DNA of 64,000 nucleotides, from the NCBI GenBank assembly GCA_963693285.1, contig OY848919.1, positions 4,994,436 through 5,058,435 of the forward strand. The letters are read 5' to 3'. Positions 1 to 32,499 of the stretch are shown one piece after another. Position 1 is the stretch's first letter; the number at the start of each line of letters is the position of its first letter. Under the pieces are notes generated by a model. It had not been told where the DNA came from and did no database searches. It saw nothing but the letters and a program-made list of their open reading frames with translations. The translations under genes and the position numbers were made by a program. Origin of the DNA: Xestospongia muta (lineage: Eukaryota > Porifera > Demospongiae > Haplosclerida > Petrosiidae).

Positions 1-50
1 TCACTGTGATAAGCTACTATGTTTACACATGTTATCTAGTCTATTAATAC

Positions 51-14778
<14,728 letters not shown>

Positions 14779-14932
14779 CGCTGTCGTCGAGAATAGGGAC
14801 GTTTATATCGTTGACATGACAAGCTTGCCCTGCAGGTCGACCACGCCCACAAAGCTTCAATATCCTCATTCCTCAACACAAGATTGAGAATCAGTCTAAA
14901 TATTTGCTGAGTCATCATATAAGTTTGAAAAG
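14779..14932. promoter_or_regulatory. Divergent promoter region with a polylinker-like 21-mer
   Basis: Only about 150 bp separate the TBC1D1/4 start codon (minus) from the first ATG of the zinc-finger/transposase relic (plus). The stretch is clearly less AT-rich than its surroundings and contains CpGs. Bases 14821-14841 look like a cloning-vector polylinker with three bases missing (see findings). No TATA box is obvious. Confidence 0.45.
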
Positions 14933-17213
14933 ATGGCTTGCGTTAGTACTGATGCAGATATGTACGAGTCGATGTAAAGTCCTTTTATATTTATTCCTCT
15001 AGTTTTTTACTGTGAGATATGTGAACTGAAATTTATGTACAAATCCAAGTATGATCGTCATATTAAAACTTCAGCTCACAAACAAAACGCTTTAGTACTA
15101 CATTCTTTTGATGTGGAGGAACAATTAGATGAAGTAATAACTGATGAACAGCCAGGACTCTCAGTACATAATTCACCCAATCAAGATCGTTTTGAAGTAG
15201 ATGAACACCATAGTGATAGAGCAGTAAGTACACTAGCCAAAGGACACTATACAATCGTCACAGAATCACCTACAGGAATTAGTACCACCTGGTTACAGTA
15301 CGTAACAGTAGTGAAAGTGAGAGTGAAGACAACAATGAAAGTTTGTTTACAAATATTGGTTTTAAGTAAAAGAAAAGTATGTATCAATTGTTCTTTGTAT
15401 AATTATATATAATTTAGGTGACGTAGAAGATTTGATGAAACTCATAACAGATGTGGAACCACCTTTGATCCTCTACCCTTATTTATGCATGCACTTTTTT
15501 CATGGTGGCTAATTCACCAAGACCAATGGTACGTTCGTATCTTCATTATATCTTCATACATTCCGTACTATTAGGGTAAAACTAATATCAAGTTTGTCTT
15601 TTTTATGTGTAAAAAGTTAAACCCAACCTTGTCTAACCTTGACACAATTAAAAGATTTTCTCTTCCAGGGTTCATTCCTCCTCAAAAGGTTAACTCATTT
15701 TAAATTTCAGCTTTACCACACATAAAACATTTCCTTACATAGTGCTATTCATCAAGTGACATATCATTTCATGTAAATCTACCATCCTCATTTATACAAA
15801 GGGTTTTCTCTAACCTCATGCTTTCCTGACTACTTATTCGTCTTGTTGTTGTTGCTGAGACATATACATCAGGTGAGTATACAATTAAGAAAGAACTATT
15901 TGCTATTTCTTACATTTAACAGTGAAATCTACCATGCTCAAAGATGACATAGTGATTTTCAGTCCCCAATGATTGCTACTAAAATTGGTCATGTCTGTCA
16001 AAATGATTTTATAATGTTTAATCATGGTACCTTGGGAGTGACTTATGGTAAAGCTTTAAAGTTCTTCAAGAAAGTAGGTTTTGAATTTAGTGCACATGTG
16101 CCTTCAATATTTATCTAAGGAAGAAGAAGAGTACACCTTTATCAGTGTTGAGTTAATTCTGTCATTTAATCAAGTGTGGACACTGCATCCTGAGGTTTCT
16201 AGTTTAAACCTCGATTCCTGTGTTATCTTTCGACTTGATCATGCTGATCAATATAGGGAGTTGTGTTGTCAATTTGTATCATCAACAGCTGAATATATGC
16301 CACTTTATTCTAAGAGATTGAAGACCCACCTTGTACTACATCTAGTAGAGAGCATAATTGAATTTGGTCCAACCCAGTATTATAATACCGAAAGGTTTCT
16401 CATTAATCTTGTAATTTACAATTCAAACTTTCTCTTGTAGATATGAGGCTTTTAACTCACTGGTTAGAGCCCAGAATATCTATGGTAATTGTCACTCTCC
16501 AAGCATGGACATTGCACATAACTTTGCTATCCTTCAACACCTTTGATGTATTTGTTCTGGAGGATACTTTGATGGCAAACAGTAATAAATAAATTGCATG
16601 TACTTAATTGATTCTATTGTTTACAAGATGTGGAAAAGGACTTCAAGATCTTTTCATGTCTTCACAAGTTCAGTTGTACTTAAACTGTGTGCCAACCCAG
16701 GATGCCATGAAAGAGAAGAAAATTTATCAACCTGGATGCTTACGAAGGGTATTTACTAAATTGAATAAATTAGTTAATCCATTTTAATTTAGCTGCCCCT
16801 CAGAACAGTTTCTCGTAACCTACTTCATATTGAAACTTCAATGTGCTATACCACCATGCTTACAACACTTAAAGTACTGATGCAAGACTCATCTTGTGCA
16901 ATACAATAATTTCCTGAGAACATATCGTTTGAATCCCACATTCTTCCTCACAAGGTATGGTAATCATTTCTCAGACAAGGATGATGGTAGATAACTTTGT
17001 GAAAATCACATCACCTCAAGTAAGTTTTATTATGATTTTTTTACTGTAAATTCATATCTTTCCTAGGTTAATATTGGGATAAGGATGGTGTGTGGAAGAA
17101 TTGTTAGTACTGGAGCAGACACATGTATACTTAGAGAACTACACTCTCAGACTATGATTTATGGAACACCACTGCTCAATGAATTTGACTGTCCTCTTCT
17201 GTTACTGTCTGGT
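14933..17213 (+). pseudogene. Decayed C2H2 zinc finger + Plavaka-like DNA transposase gene, spliced
   Basis: A C2H2 finger at about 15008-15075 (Cys-x2-Cys-x12-His-x5-His, 'YCEICELKFMYKSKYDRH') is followed by an acidic stretch to about 15294. Exon-like segments then follow at about 15420-15530 ('FMHALFSWWLIHQD'), 15925-16075 ('GTLGVTYGKALKFFKK'), to 16394, 16441-16600, 16631-16749, 16794-16910 and 17069-17212. Across the intron 16395-16440 the frame joins as 'NTERYEAFNSLVRAQ' then 'HSPSMDIAHNFAI'. I associate that pattern, from memory, with fungal Plavaka/KDZ-type transposases, which often carry N-terminal C2H2 fingers. An in-frame TGA at 16544-16546 interrupts it, although reading continues sensibly after the stop and across the next intron. 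Several other junctions do not hold frame. It is either a dying domesticated gene or an element relic; terminal repeats were not found. Confidence 0.45.
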
Positions 17214-18109
17214 AATTTGTATATTTTTCCAACTTCTTATATCCATACAGTAGTGTTGTTTTAATAAGTAGGTACAGTTTTAGTTTTAGTAATTGTAATT
17301 TTACTAAATTGATCATGATTTTAGTTTAAGTTTTAGTAAATTAACAAAATGTAAATGAATTTTAGTTATAGGTATTGTTTGTTCTTTATTAGTAGAACTT
17401 CTTGGTATAGCATTCAGCTTTATCAAAATGAAAGTAGTCCCAAATCAATCCTTTGGGACAACATATTGTTGATTTAGAAGCACTATATAGCACTAGCACT
17501 AGCCATCTTGACAAAATGGAAGCTGAAGCATGTGCTGAATGAATCAAGTGTGACTATCGACTATTCAAGCTCAATGAGGTGTTATTAAATTGCTCATATC
17601 CATTGTGTAAAATTTAATGTTTACTAAAATGTCTGAGAATATTAGTTTTAGTAAGTAAGTTTGTGCAAAATAGATTTAGTTATAGTTAATTAATACTACC
17701 ATATACCTGTATCTGTTGTCCATGCTTCTGTCTCCTATAAATTCTTGTCAGATACTTCTACATTTGAACATGATTTGTCTAATACTTTGTTTTATTATAA
17801 TATTTATTGTATAAGTAACAAATAGTTTTATTCATCATTTTATTTGTTCCTATTATGTTTACTCATTACATTGTTGGTAGAAATTAATATCAGTTATCAA
17901 TTTTTGAAAACCCCAGTAAAATTTTGGATGGCAATGAATCTCGTTATACATTCCGTATCGGATATATTATGTGCACAGATCTGATCATCTGACGTCAAAT
18001 GTTGAAAAATAAAGAAATAGACTGTTGTCCAAAAGGTGGGAATTCACATATTATGTCATTCATGATTCAGGGTTATACTCTTTGCTGTGTAATTGAAACT
18101 TCGGCATTA
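17214..18109. promoter_or_regulatory. Upstream region of the calpain-15-like gene with a perfect CRE
   Basis: AT-rich spacer with repeated 'TTTTAGTAA(A/G)T' words around 17270-17400 and 17640-17700. A palindromic cAMP-response element (TGACGTCA) lies at 17990-17997, 113 bp before the proposed start codon at 18110. No coding segment could be supported here. Confidence 0.4.
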
Positions 18110-25673
<7,564 letters not shown>

Positions 25674-26197
25674 CTTTAACTCAATTTATTATATTAATTA
25701 TATATACTAATATCATTTATATTACTACTATAATCTTATGAAAACTGTTTTTATGAAAAAATATGTATAGCTATTCTTGTTACAACCTGTTGAAGTTGAC
25801 AGGTCCTTGTAGACAAGTAAATGGATAGTTGTACTAATTTGGTCATAGATGACATCATAGGAACATGTCATATTAACAATGTAGCAACAGTTCCTCTACA
25901 TTATATATAATAATTATAAATACAGGAACAGTATGATCATTATATTATGGTAGAGTATCTACAATTTGAAGCAGTAAGCAATGAAGATGCAATGAGAAAT
26001 CGTATAATTATTACGTTATATCTGCTATACTTTTGTTTAAGTTTGTGTTTGAGCTTGAATAGCAAAATTGAATGGTGGAAACATGCAGACTATTGTGTTT
26101 GATCTCAGCATTAAGAATTAAAAAAAAGCAAAATCTATAATATACTCATAAATTGTGTTTAAAATTTGATTAAAACTGATAAACATTATTGACATAG

Positions 26198-26868
26198 TCA
26201 TTTTAAACTAGCTGTACCGATAGTGAATAATGAGTCTTCACTTTCATTGTGATTATTTTCATTAGAAACAATACAAAAACTAAACTCATCTTCAGTTTTT
26301 CGATCCTCTCTGTCCAGTTGTCTTTCAGTATATTCAGTAATAATAACTCTCTCATTAACATCAGATAGTTCATTACGTTGTCTATACTTGTATTTATATG
26401 CAGCAATAGTGTATATGATGATTGAGATCAAAACAAGACTCAATGTAACAAGATAATATTCACAGTAACAGCTCAAAAAAGAACTTGATAAAGTTAACTG
26501 CATGCTGTAAATACTAAGGTGCATAAACCAAACTCCAATTAATAATCCTTGCATAGTACGAGGACCTTGAGCTAAAATGAACTCAAAGCTTGTGAAATGA
26601 ACTAAGAAAATACTAATACCAGTTATAAACTGAGGGAGAGCCATAACATAGTATGGTAGAGTAAAAATATCTGATTCAAGAATAGTATTGTTTCCACCAA
26701 GCTCCAAACAGATATTATCTGTAAAGCCATCAGTTCTATTTATAAATGCATTCTTAATATTGTGACTCATCATGAAGCTAATAACAACTGTATCAACATT
26801 GTCACTAGTCCAATCCATATACGTTTTAACATACTAGGAATATAGCGAGAGAAAAAGGGAACAATGAC
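26198..26868 (-). pseudogene. Truncated POT/SLC15-like transporter, copy A
   Basis: The C-terminal third of the transporter found intact at 41383-43127: conserved block from 'VVISFMMSHNIKN' through 'MALPQFITGISIFLVHFTSFEFI' to the same C-terminal 'FTIGTASLK'. Two defects are visible. Homology stops abruptly at 26868, so the N-terminal membrane segments and substrate-binding half are missing. A 13-bp deletion near 26785, lying between short AACTGT repeats, breaks the frame upstream of the surviving reading frame. It is a by-product of the segmental duplication and is unlikely to make a transporter. It lies tail to tail with the complete calpain gene, about 525 bp from its stop. Confidence 0.88.
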
Positions 26869-27269
26869 CTGGTATTAAAACTAGACCACAAATAAACTAC
26901 TGTTGAAAAAATGTTGTACGTTTCTCTTTTTTCAGAATATCTGTGGAATCTCAATCAAACCAGTACTATAGACCAAGACAAACCAGTTATACCTCCTAGT
27001 TTAGCCTGAAGTATCTACAATTTTAAAATGAATTGTACTTTTTTCACATAATCTACTTTTTGTATATTATAGGATTATCTAAAACAAATTTGGATTAGAA
27101 TAGGGATATTCCATGTTTTATTAAATTTATATTTAAAATCTTCATCAAACATTTAGGCTAAGGCAATGAATTATAACTGTTCAATTGATTCTAGGTATAC
27201 ATTGTAATTTTAGTTTGTTGATATCTTACTACCCACTATCACTTTGTTTTTCATTTAAAAAGAATATAA

Positions 27270-27378
27270 TAGACACAGGCAGTACCAAACAAGTTGGACT
27301 CAAACCCATACCAATTCCAATACTGCATATCAGAGTCCTTTACGACACTTGCTGAGCCATGTAACTCAGTTCTATGCT
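27270..27378 (-). mobile_element. tRNA-derived SINE-like element
   Basis: Read on the minus strand from about 27365 there is an A-box-like 'TGGCTCAGCAAG' followed about 50 bases later by 'GGGTTTGAGTCC', close to the tRNA B-box consensus GGTTCGAATCC. The order and spacing fit an RNA polymerase III promoter of a tRNA-derived SINE. No matching cloverleaf with a clean acceptor stem is seen, so it is not called a tRNA gene. Boundaries and tail are uncertain. Confidence 0.45.
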
Positions 27379-28005
27379 CAATTTTGTATTTACGATTACA
27401 TGGCAATGATGACACAAATTTAATGCTATAAATTTTCTATCATATCTACATTTAAAAAAAGTGTCATAAAATTTGTGTGTAGACACTGAACCCTAAACTT
27501 CAAATTAAACGATCAAACAACAAACAAATTAAACGATAAATGAACTTTAATTTTAATGATTAAAAGAAATAAATATCTTAAAAGTACTTGATTAAAGCAA
27601 AGATAAGTGTTTATCTTTGATTGAAGTAAACACTGAAACAGAAATTAAACCACATTAATCTGGCGGGAAAAATATTACCAGCACGTGTACACAACTAGCA
27701 AAAAAACGCGTGACAACCATTATGGCGGGAAAATATCAATCATTAGCACACGACTAACGAGAAAAACGCTTTAATAGATTTTTAATTAATTTTTGGTAAA
27801 AAATTTATTATTTATTATTAATTAAAATTAATGTATTTTTTTGTAAAGCTAAAAGAGTAATTAACAATAATATAGTGATTGACATAGGTATGACATAGGT
27901 ATAAAATGATACATAATACTATAGTTGTAAAAAGATAGAATTCAGTATGATTATAGTATACAACAGCAATCATAAGTAAACTTATTGTAGCATTAGAATT
28001 TCAAA
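27379..28005. other. AT-rich spacer with two GGCGGGAAA motifs
   Basis: No coding evidence. 'TGGCGGGAAAA' occurs at about 27661 and 27724, each followed by AATAT and an ACGCG/AACGC element, as if a 60-bp module were duplicated. The motif resembles an E2F site. A related module recurs at about 29250. Confidence 0.4.
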
Positions 28006-28008
28006 GAA

Positions 28009-28105
28009 TTTGAATTCTAAAAAAATAATTATTGAATATTTGAAACTAAGTTATAATTTGAATTCTAAAAAAATAATTATTGAATCTTTGAAACTAAAGT
28101 TATAA
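28009..28105. repeat. ~48-bp tandem repeat, two copies
   Basis: Two adjacent copies of a unit beginning 'TTTGAATTCTAAAAAAATAA' and ending in 'TTTGAAACTAA(A)GTTATAA'. Confidence 0.8.
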
Positions 28106-28581
28106 TTGAATTTTGACAAATTTTAGTGAAAAATGTTTTTTTTAAAATTAATACATATAATAAATAACAAATTATAAAAGAAAAAACTATAATAAAGAAA
28201 AAAAATTAACAGAAAAAATGGCAACAAAAAACAAAAAAAAACAGTCTCTGTAGTTGAAGAGTCCCCAAGAAGTCCAGTGAAGGTCTCCAATCCAGCAATT
28301 GTAGAAAAGAGAAGATAGAGAGTTCCCAAGAGTCCAGTCATCAGTCCACAAGTTGAGAACATAGAGGGAGAAAGAGAGAATAACAACTGGATTGCTAAAG
28401 AATGGATGAGAAGTGGATGGATGGAGAGACAGCTCACCTTTTTCACCAGTGCTGCTCCTGCAGGGAAAGAAAAAGAGAGTAGTTATGAACTGATGGTGAC
28501 AATGAATGGATAGAGAGTGAAGAGAGACAGAGGAAGTGAAAAGGGACCACCAACACACACACGCACCCTAGAAGATCAGAG

Positions 28582-28656
28582 CTTCCCCCCGCCACCTGGC
28601 GGCCTCGGATGTTAAAAAAATTTTTTTTTTTGAGGCCGCCAGGCGGCAGGGGGAAG
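28582..28656. repeat. GC-rich inverted repeat (25-bp arms)
   Basis: Left arm 28582-28606 and right arm 28632-28656 are reverse complements at about 23 of 25 positions ('CTTCCCCC...CTGGCGGCCTC' facing 'GAGGCCGCCAG...GGGGGAAG'). They are separated by an A-run/T-run loop of about 25 bp that can itself pair. It is the strongest hairpin noticed in this AT-rich window. Confidence 0.9.
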
Positions 28657-29048
28657 ATAATTAATAGGATTTGTGTGGGCTGGATAGCCCAAAAAAAATA
28701 AAAAAAAATAAAAAGAAGAGGAAAGAAGGCTGGAAGGAAGACAGGAGAGACTGTGCAGGAGAGCGACTCATCTTTTGTCATCCAGAGAACTTCAGACAGG
28801 AGCTGGAGCTGGAACAGTCAGTAACATCAGAGAACATCAGAACAGTCAGAGAACATCAAAAAACACCAGAGTTAGAACAGTCAGAGAACATCACTGAGGT
28901 ATGAGAACATCAAAGCACATCAGAGAACTTCAGTAAAATCTGTAGAAATAAAAAGGAATTAAACAATCAATAGAGAAAGAAATGAAGAAATTAAAAAAAA
29001 GAAAAGTTACAAAAATTAAGAAAAGGATGACAAAAAAAGAAAAGATGA
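28657..29048. other. Purine-rich spacer with 'GAACATCA / GAACAGTCA' repeats
   Basis: Degenerate repeats of GAACATCAGA and GAACAGTCAG at about 28810-28930, flanked by poly-A-rich stretches. Reading frames crossing it are low-complexity Lys/Glu-rich and not supported as genes. Confidence 0.45.
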
Positions 29049-29128
29049 ATCCAACGACGAGACGATCCAACGACGAGAGGATCCAACGACGAGAAGATCC
29101 AACGACGAGACGATCCAACGATGATATG
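29049..29128. repeat. 16-bp tandem repeat, five copies
   Basis: Five units of ATCCAACGACGAGAxG. The first four differ only at the fifteenth base (C, G, A, C) and the last is degraded. Confidence 0.95.
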
Positions 29129-29204
29129 AACATGGCCGACAGAGCTCTAACCTTTTATTATGAGTCACAATAAGGATCATGGGTCTCAGTTCTCTTACAA
29201 GCAA

Positions 29205-29345
29205 TCTTGCGCGTGTGCCCGTGCTGGAATGTTTGAATTAATATCATAATGGCGGGAACTTATAACTGACCAATCAGAATGCACGACATCACACTGTACT
29301 TCCTGTTTTCAGCCAGCAAACGCGTGACTCATATTATTGTCATTA
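29205..29345. promoter_or_regulatory. Promoter-like cluster: E2F-, CCAAT- and ETS-type motifs
   Basis: Within about 130 bp are 'ATGGCGGGAAC', 'GACCAATCAG' (CCAAT box), 'CTTCCTG' (ETS core on the opposite strand) and 'AACGCGTGAC', in a locally CpG-containing stretch. It resembles an animal promoter, but no gene start can be tied to it on either strand. It may be the orphaned promoter of a gene lost when this block was moved. Confidence 0.35.
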
Positions 29346-29631
29346 TATCCAGTTTTAATTAATTTTTGATTTTCAGAAATTATCGTTTACCTGGTAACTT
29401 AACTACCAATCTAGATTAATGAACATATACATATCTTTGTAGAGATCACCAACAAGAACGTTTATAATTCAAGTAAAAAACTAGCAATAAAACTTTGATA
29501 TTAAAAACCTATTACAATAACCCACTGATAATGTCATGATTACAGTTTTCATTATAAATTATAATAATTATCACTCAAATGTATATTGATTCTATATTCA
29601 GAGTGAGAGACGAGAGAGAGGGAGACATGAG

Positions 29632-30136
29632 CTAAACCTCTTCTACCTTTGACATAAGCAAAGGATTAATGTACTCAAAACCAGCAAATTCTGACTGATC
29701 AATAGCCATAATGACATCACTGTGGTTAAAGAGATTAATAAATTAAAGTGTTAGACTTCCAGGATATCATATATAAAATAGTACATCATATTATACTCAC
29801 TCAAGTATAAATGTTAGAGATAACAGTATATTATACACAATATGTTATAATTGTATACATATAAAACAATATCTACATATTAATGTCACTACTATAAGTC
29901 TAATTGTAATTTATATAGTACTTACGGATCATCTTGAGTGAATTGGATAGGTTTAGTAACAAACTGAGGATCAAAATTTAAAGGATCTCGATCACTATCA
30001 ATTCTAGGTTTGTACGGAGGTGTCACCTGACGACAACATAACTAGAAAAGTAAGTAAAACAAGTTATCGTGGTTGTAGTACTTACCAACTCCCATTTAAC
30101 AGTTTTATAGAAGGCATGGTTCATAATGCTATGTCC
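29632..30136 (-). pseudogene. PRKCI/PRKCZ-like: C-terminal tail of an atypical protein kinase C (three exons only)
   Basis: Exons 30086-30136, 29926-30041 and 29632-29719 join in frame: '...GHSIMNHAFYKTVKWEL', 'VTPPYKPRIDSDRDP', 'NFDPQFVTKPIQFTQDDP', then 'DQSEFAGFEYINPLLMSKV' and a stop. This is the end of the kinase domain, the turn-motif region and the hydrophobic motif. In that motif Glu ('FEYINP') replaces the phosphorylatable Ser/Thr of other PKCs, which is the hallmark of zeta/iota/lambda isoforms. No kinase, C1 or PB1 sequence was found between 30137 and the divergent dioxygenase start at 30965. The splice sites and stop are intact, so it looks like a recently cut-off 3' end. Alternatively, very distant upstream exons would have to skip the dioxygenase gene. 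Confidence 0.82.
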
Positions 30137-30964
30137 TAATGGACAACAAAGAAGAATGGTATTAGCTAAATATCATTTATTTATTCTTTACAATCATGTG
30201 TCTTCACATTTATCTCCCCTTAATTTTAACGATATATTAAAATTAAGGAGGTCTGTTTGTGTAAGCTAAAACAGGTTATGAATTAGTTACTGTATTGGGT
30301 CTCCAGACATACCTTCTCTTTGTGCTTTAATTAGCTATTATCAGCTCAACAATTCCTCTGCATATCTTCTTCATATCATCCAATTATTACTTAATATGGA
30401 AATAAGATTCAGTAAATATCAATGGAAACTACCTCAACAGATCAAGTATCATTACATATGGTTTATTCTATTCAATGACAAAATGTATTATTAATGAATG
30501 ATTATGTGACATTGGTCTCTTTTCCATCATTGCTATGTATAATAGCTTAAAGTGTAAATCACATAACTGATACATTTAGTATTTGAATACATGGATTAAG
30601 ACTTAGATAGAAGTCTATATCTGTAGTCTTACCCTAATAGTAGCTTTCTTTGAGATGTCCCAGTCTCAGAGAGAGAGAGAGAGAGAGAGAGTTAGAGAAT
30701 ACTGATGACAAGTCAGCCATCATTATCTTTGCTTGAGGAGACATCTTTATAACTTCTTCAACTTTCTTAATAATTTTAACCAACAACAACAGCAAAACAA
30801 ATTAAACACTAGTTGTTCATAACTATCAAACTACCGAAATAATATCACAACATACGAAAACAAAATAAAAATATAACAAGTAGACCACCTGGTATACTAA
30901 GTGTATGACGGTAGGAGAGATAATTTAAACCTTGAAAAGAAGGGGTTAAAAATTTGGATACGTA
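30137..30964. other. Spacer between the aPKC tail and the dioxygenase gene
   Basis: It contains a (GA)n run at 30669-30691 and, on the minus strand at about 30700-30775, an open segment ('VIKMSPQAKIMMADLSS') that might be an exon scrap of unknown origin. No kinase motifs were seen. The 200 bp before 30965 should hold the dioxygenase promoter, but no clear element stands out. Confidence 0.4.
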
Positions 30965-32499
30965 ATGGCTGTCCTAGGAGTATCCTTTGTTACAAACCCT
31001 GATGGTGACACGTTGCCTTTGGTCATTAAACCGAAGAACGTGGAAAGCAGCAGTGTTGATTATCTCAAACAATGGATCAACGAAAACCAGGAGACGTTGG
31101 ATGAACAGTTACTAAAATATGGTACAGTATGACGAAGACATTTACTATTGCTCCCTCCCCATTTGTAGGTGCTATTCTTTTAAAAGGATTCTCAGTAGAA
31201 GAAGCCATTCATTTTCAGGAAATTGTCCAAAGTATCGAAAAAGAATTGAGTAACGAATATCGAGGGACTTCTCCATGTCAATTAATTCCTGGGACTCATG
31301 TGAAATATATACTATACACTTAAAAGGATTAAACTCTTGTCTCTCTCTCTAGTTTGTTTTCTCTGCCAGTGAGCTACCTCCTTGCTATCCCATTCCACAA
31401 CATCTAGAGATGTCCTTTCTTCCAGCACCTCCAAAACGTTTGTTCTTCTGTTGTCTTGAAGCTCCCACTTCTTTAGGTGGAGAAACGTCTCTCTGTGATT
31501 ATAGGTATAACTGTATCCATGACAACATTCACTGTATCCATGACAACATTCCTTTATTCCATCTGTCCTTCCATTAGGAAGGTGTATGAGCAATTAGATC
31601 CTAAAGTTAGGGATAAATTTGAGACAAAAGGTGTCATGTACATACGCAACTATCCAGCTAAGAAGGGATACTTTTCTGAGCCTCTTCTCATGAAAGGATG
31701 GCAAGCTGTGTTTGATACAAAGATAAAGAAGTCGTAGAACAAGAGCTGGTAAAATCAGGGATGAACTTTGAATGGGGAGTAAGTAGAGTCATCCTTACTA
31801 TGTAAATTTCTATTCTATATAAACTAACAGACTAATGATCATCTTTGTATCAGCAACAAGGCACCAGCAGTAGAGCTACATCCAATAACAGGAGAGAAAA
31901 TTTGGTTTAATCATCTTGCTGTAAGTTTAAACACACAATCATTCATTGGTCTATCATCCATTTATTCATCCATCAATCCATTAAATTTATTAGGTATTTC
32001 ATTGGGGCATGTTTCATCAAGAATTTGGACACATTTATCGGAGACTGAAACAAATATATTATCTCATTTTCTCATGTGTTATGTGGATACTTCAACTATC
32101 TATTGTCACTGTCAAAGGTGACGTCATAATAATAGCTAAAAATAACGAACATTACCCTTCTTTTATCCAGGTCCTAAAAATATGGCCATGCATACATGTT
32201 TTGGAGATGGTTCAGAGATACCTCTTGCAGACGTAACTCATGTTCGGTATACTATTTATAAGAACATAGTCTTTAATAGATGGGAAAAAGGAGATATAGT
32301 AATGATTGATAACTTCCGCGTATCACATGGACGACAGGTGCTTATAATAAGAGGTTTATGTGTTGTACTTGAATTGTTTCCCTTATATTTGGAATAGCCT
32401 TATACTGGGAAAAGGAAGATCGTTGTGTCGTGGTCAAAACCCCAGCAAGCCTGTTCTCAAGTGGGAAATAGCTGGTTGGCTCCGCCCATCAAGAGTTAG
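30965..32499 (+). pseudogene. TauD/TfdA (clavaminate-synthase-like) Fe(II)/2-oxoglutarate dioxygenase, one frameshift and chimeric C-terminus
   Basis: Eight exons: 30965-31121, 31169-31299, 31353-31504, 31578-31778, 31861-31920, 31994-32117, 32171-32337, 32398-32499. Phases agree throughout if one base is missing near 31724 in exon 4, giving about 364 aa. As written, exon 4 stops at 31736. Family features: 'GAILLKGFSV', the metal-binding His-x-Glu in '[18 protein letters not shown]', '[17 protein letters not shown]', 'HPITGEKIWFNHL', the distal His in 'MIDNFRVSHGRQ' and the 2-oxoglutarate-binding Arg in 'PYTGKRKIVVSWSKP'. Known relatives oxidise small molecules; the substrate cannot be told. 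The last ~16 codons (32450-32499) are calpain exon-2 DNA read in another frame. A perfect CRE at 32119-32126 lies in intron 6. The single-base defect may be a sequencing error. Confidence 0.82.

Larger units (their letters stand above)
26869..32450. other. 5.58-kb insert between the two arms of the segmental duplication
   Basis: This sequence has no counterpart in either duplicated arm. Its left edge follows the shared 'GGGAACAATGAC' of the transporter (copy A 26868, copy B 42066). Its right edge lies in the last dioxygenase exon, where a shared CAA precedes the calpain homology. It carries the 3' exons of an atypical PKC, a dioxygenase gene, a SINE-like element and small repeats. Confidence 0.85.

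Noticed and set aside
14933..14973. First exon of the zinc-finger gene with a 29-nt intron to 15003
   Set aside because: 29 nt is too short for a believable spliceosomal intron, so the true start remains unresolved.
27270..27378. Functional tRNA gene
   Set aside because: Box-like motifs exist, but no consistent cloverleaf or acceptor stem was seen; a SINE is the better reading.
28123..28904. Overlapping frames in the GC hairpin region
   Set aside because: Low-complexity Phe/Leu/Ser or Lys/Arg content comes from A/T runs and short repeats.
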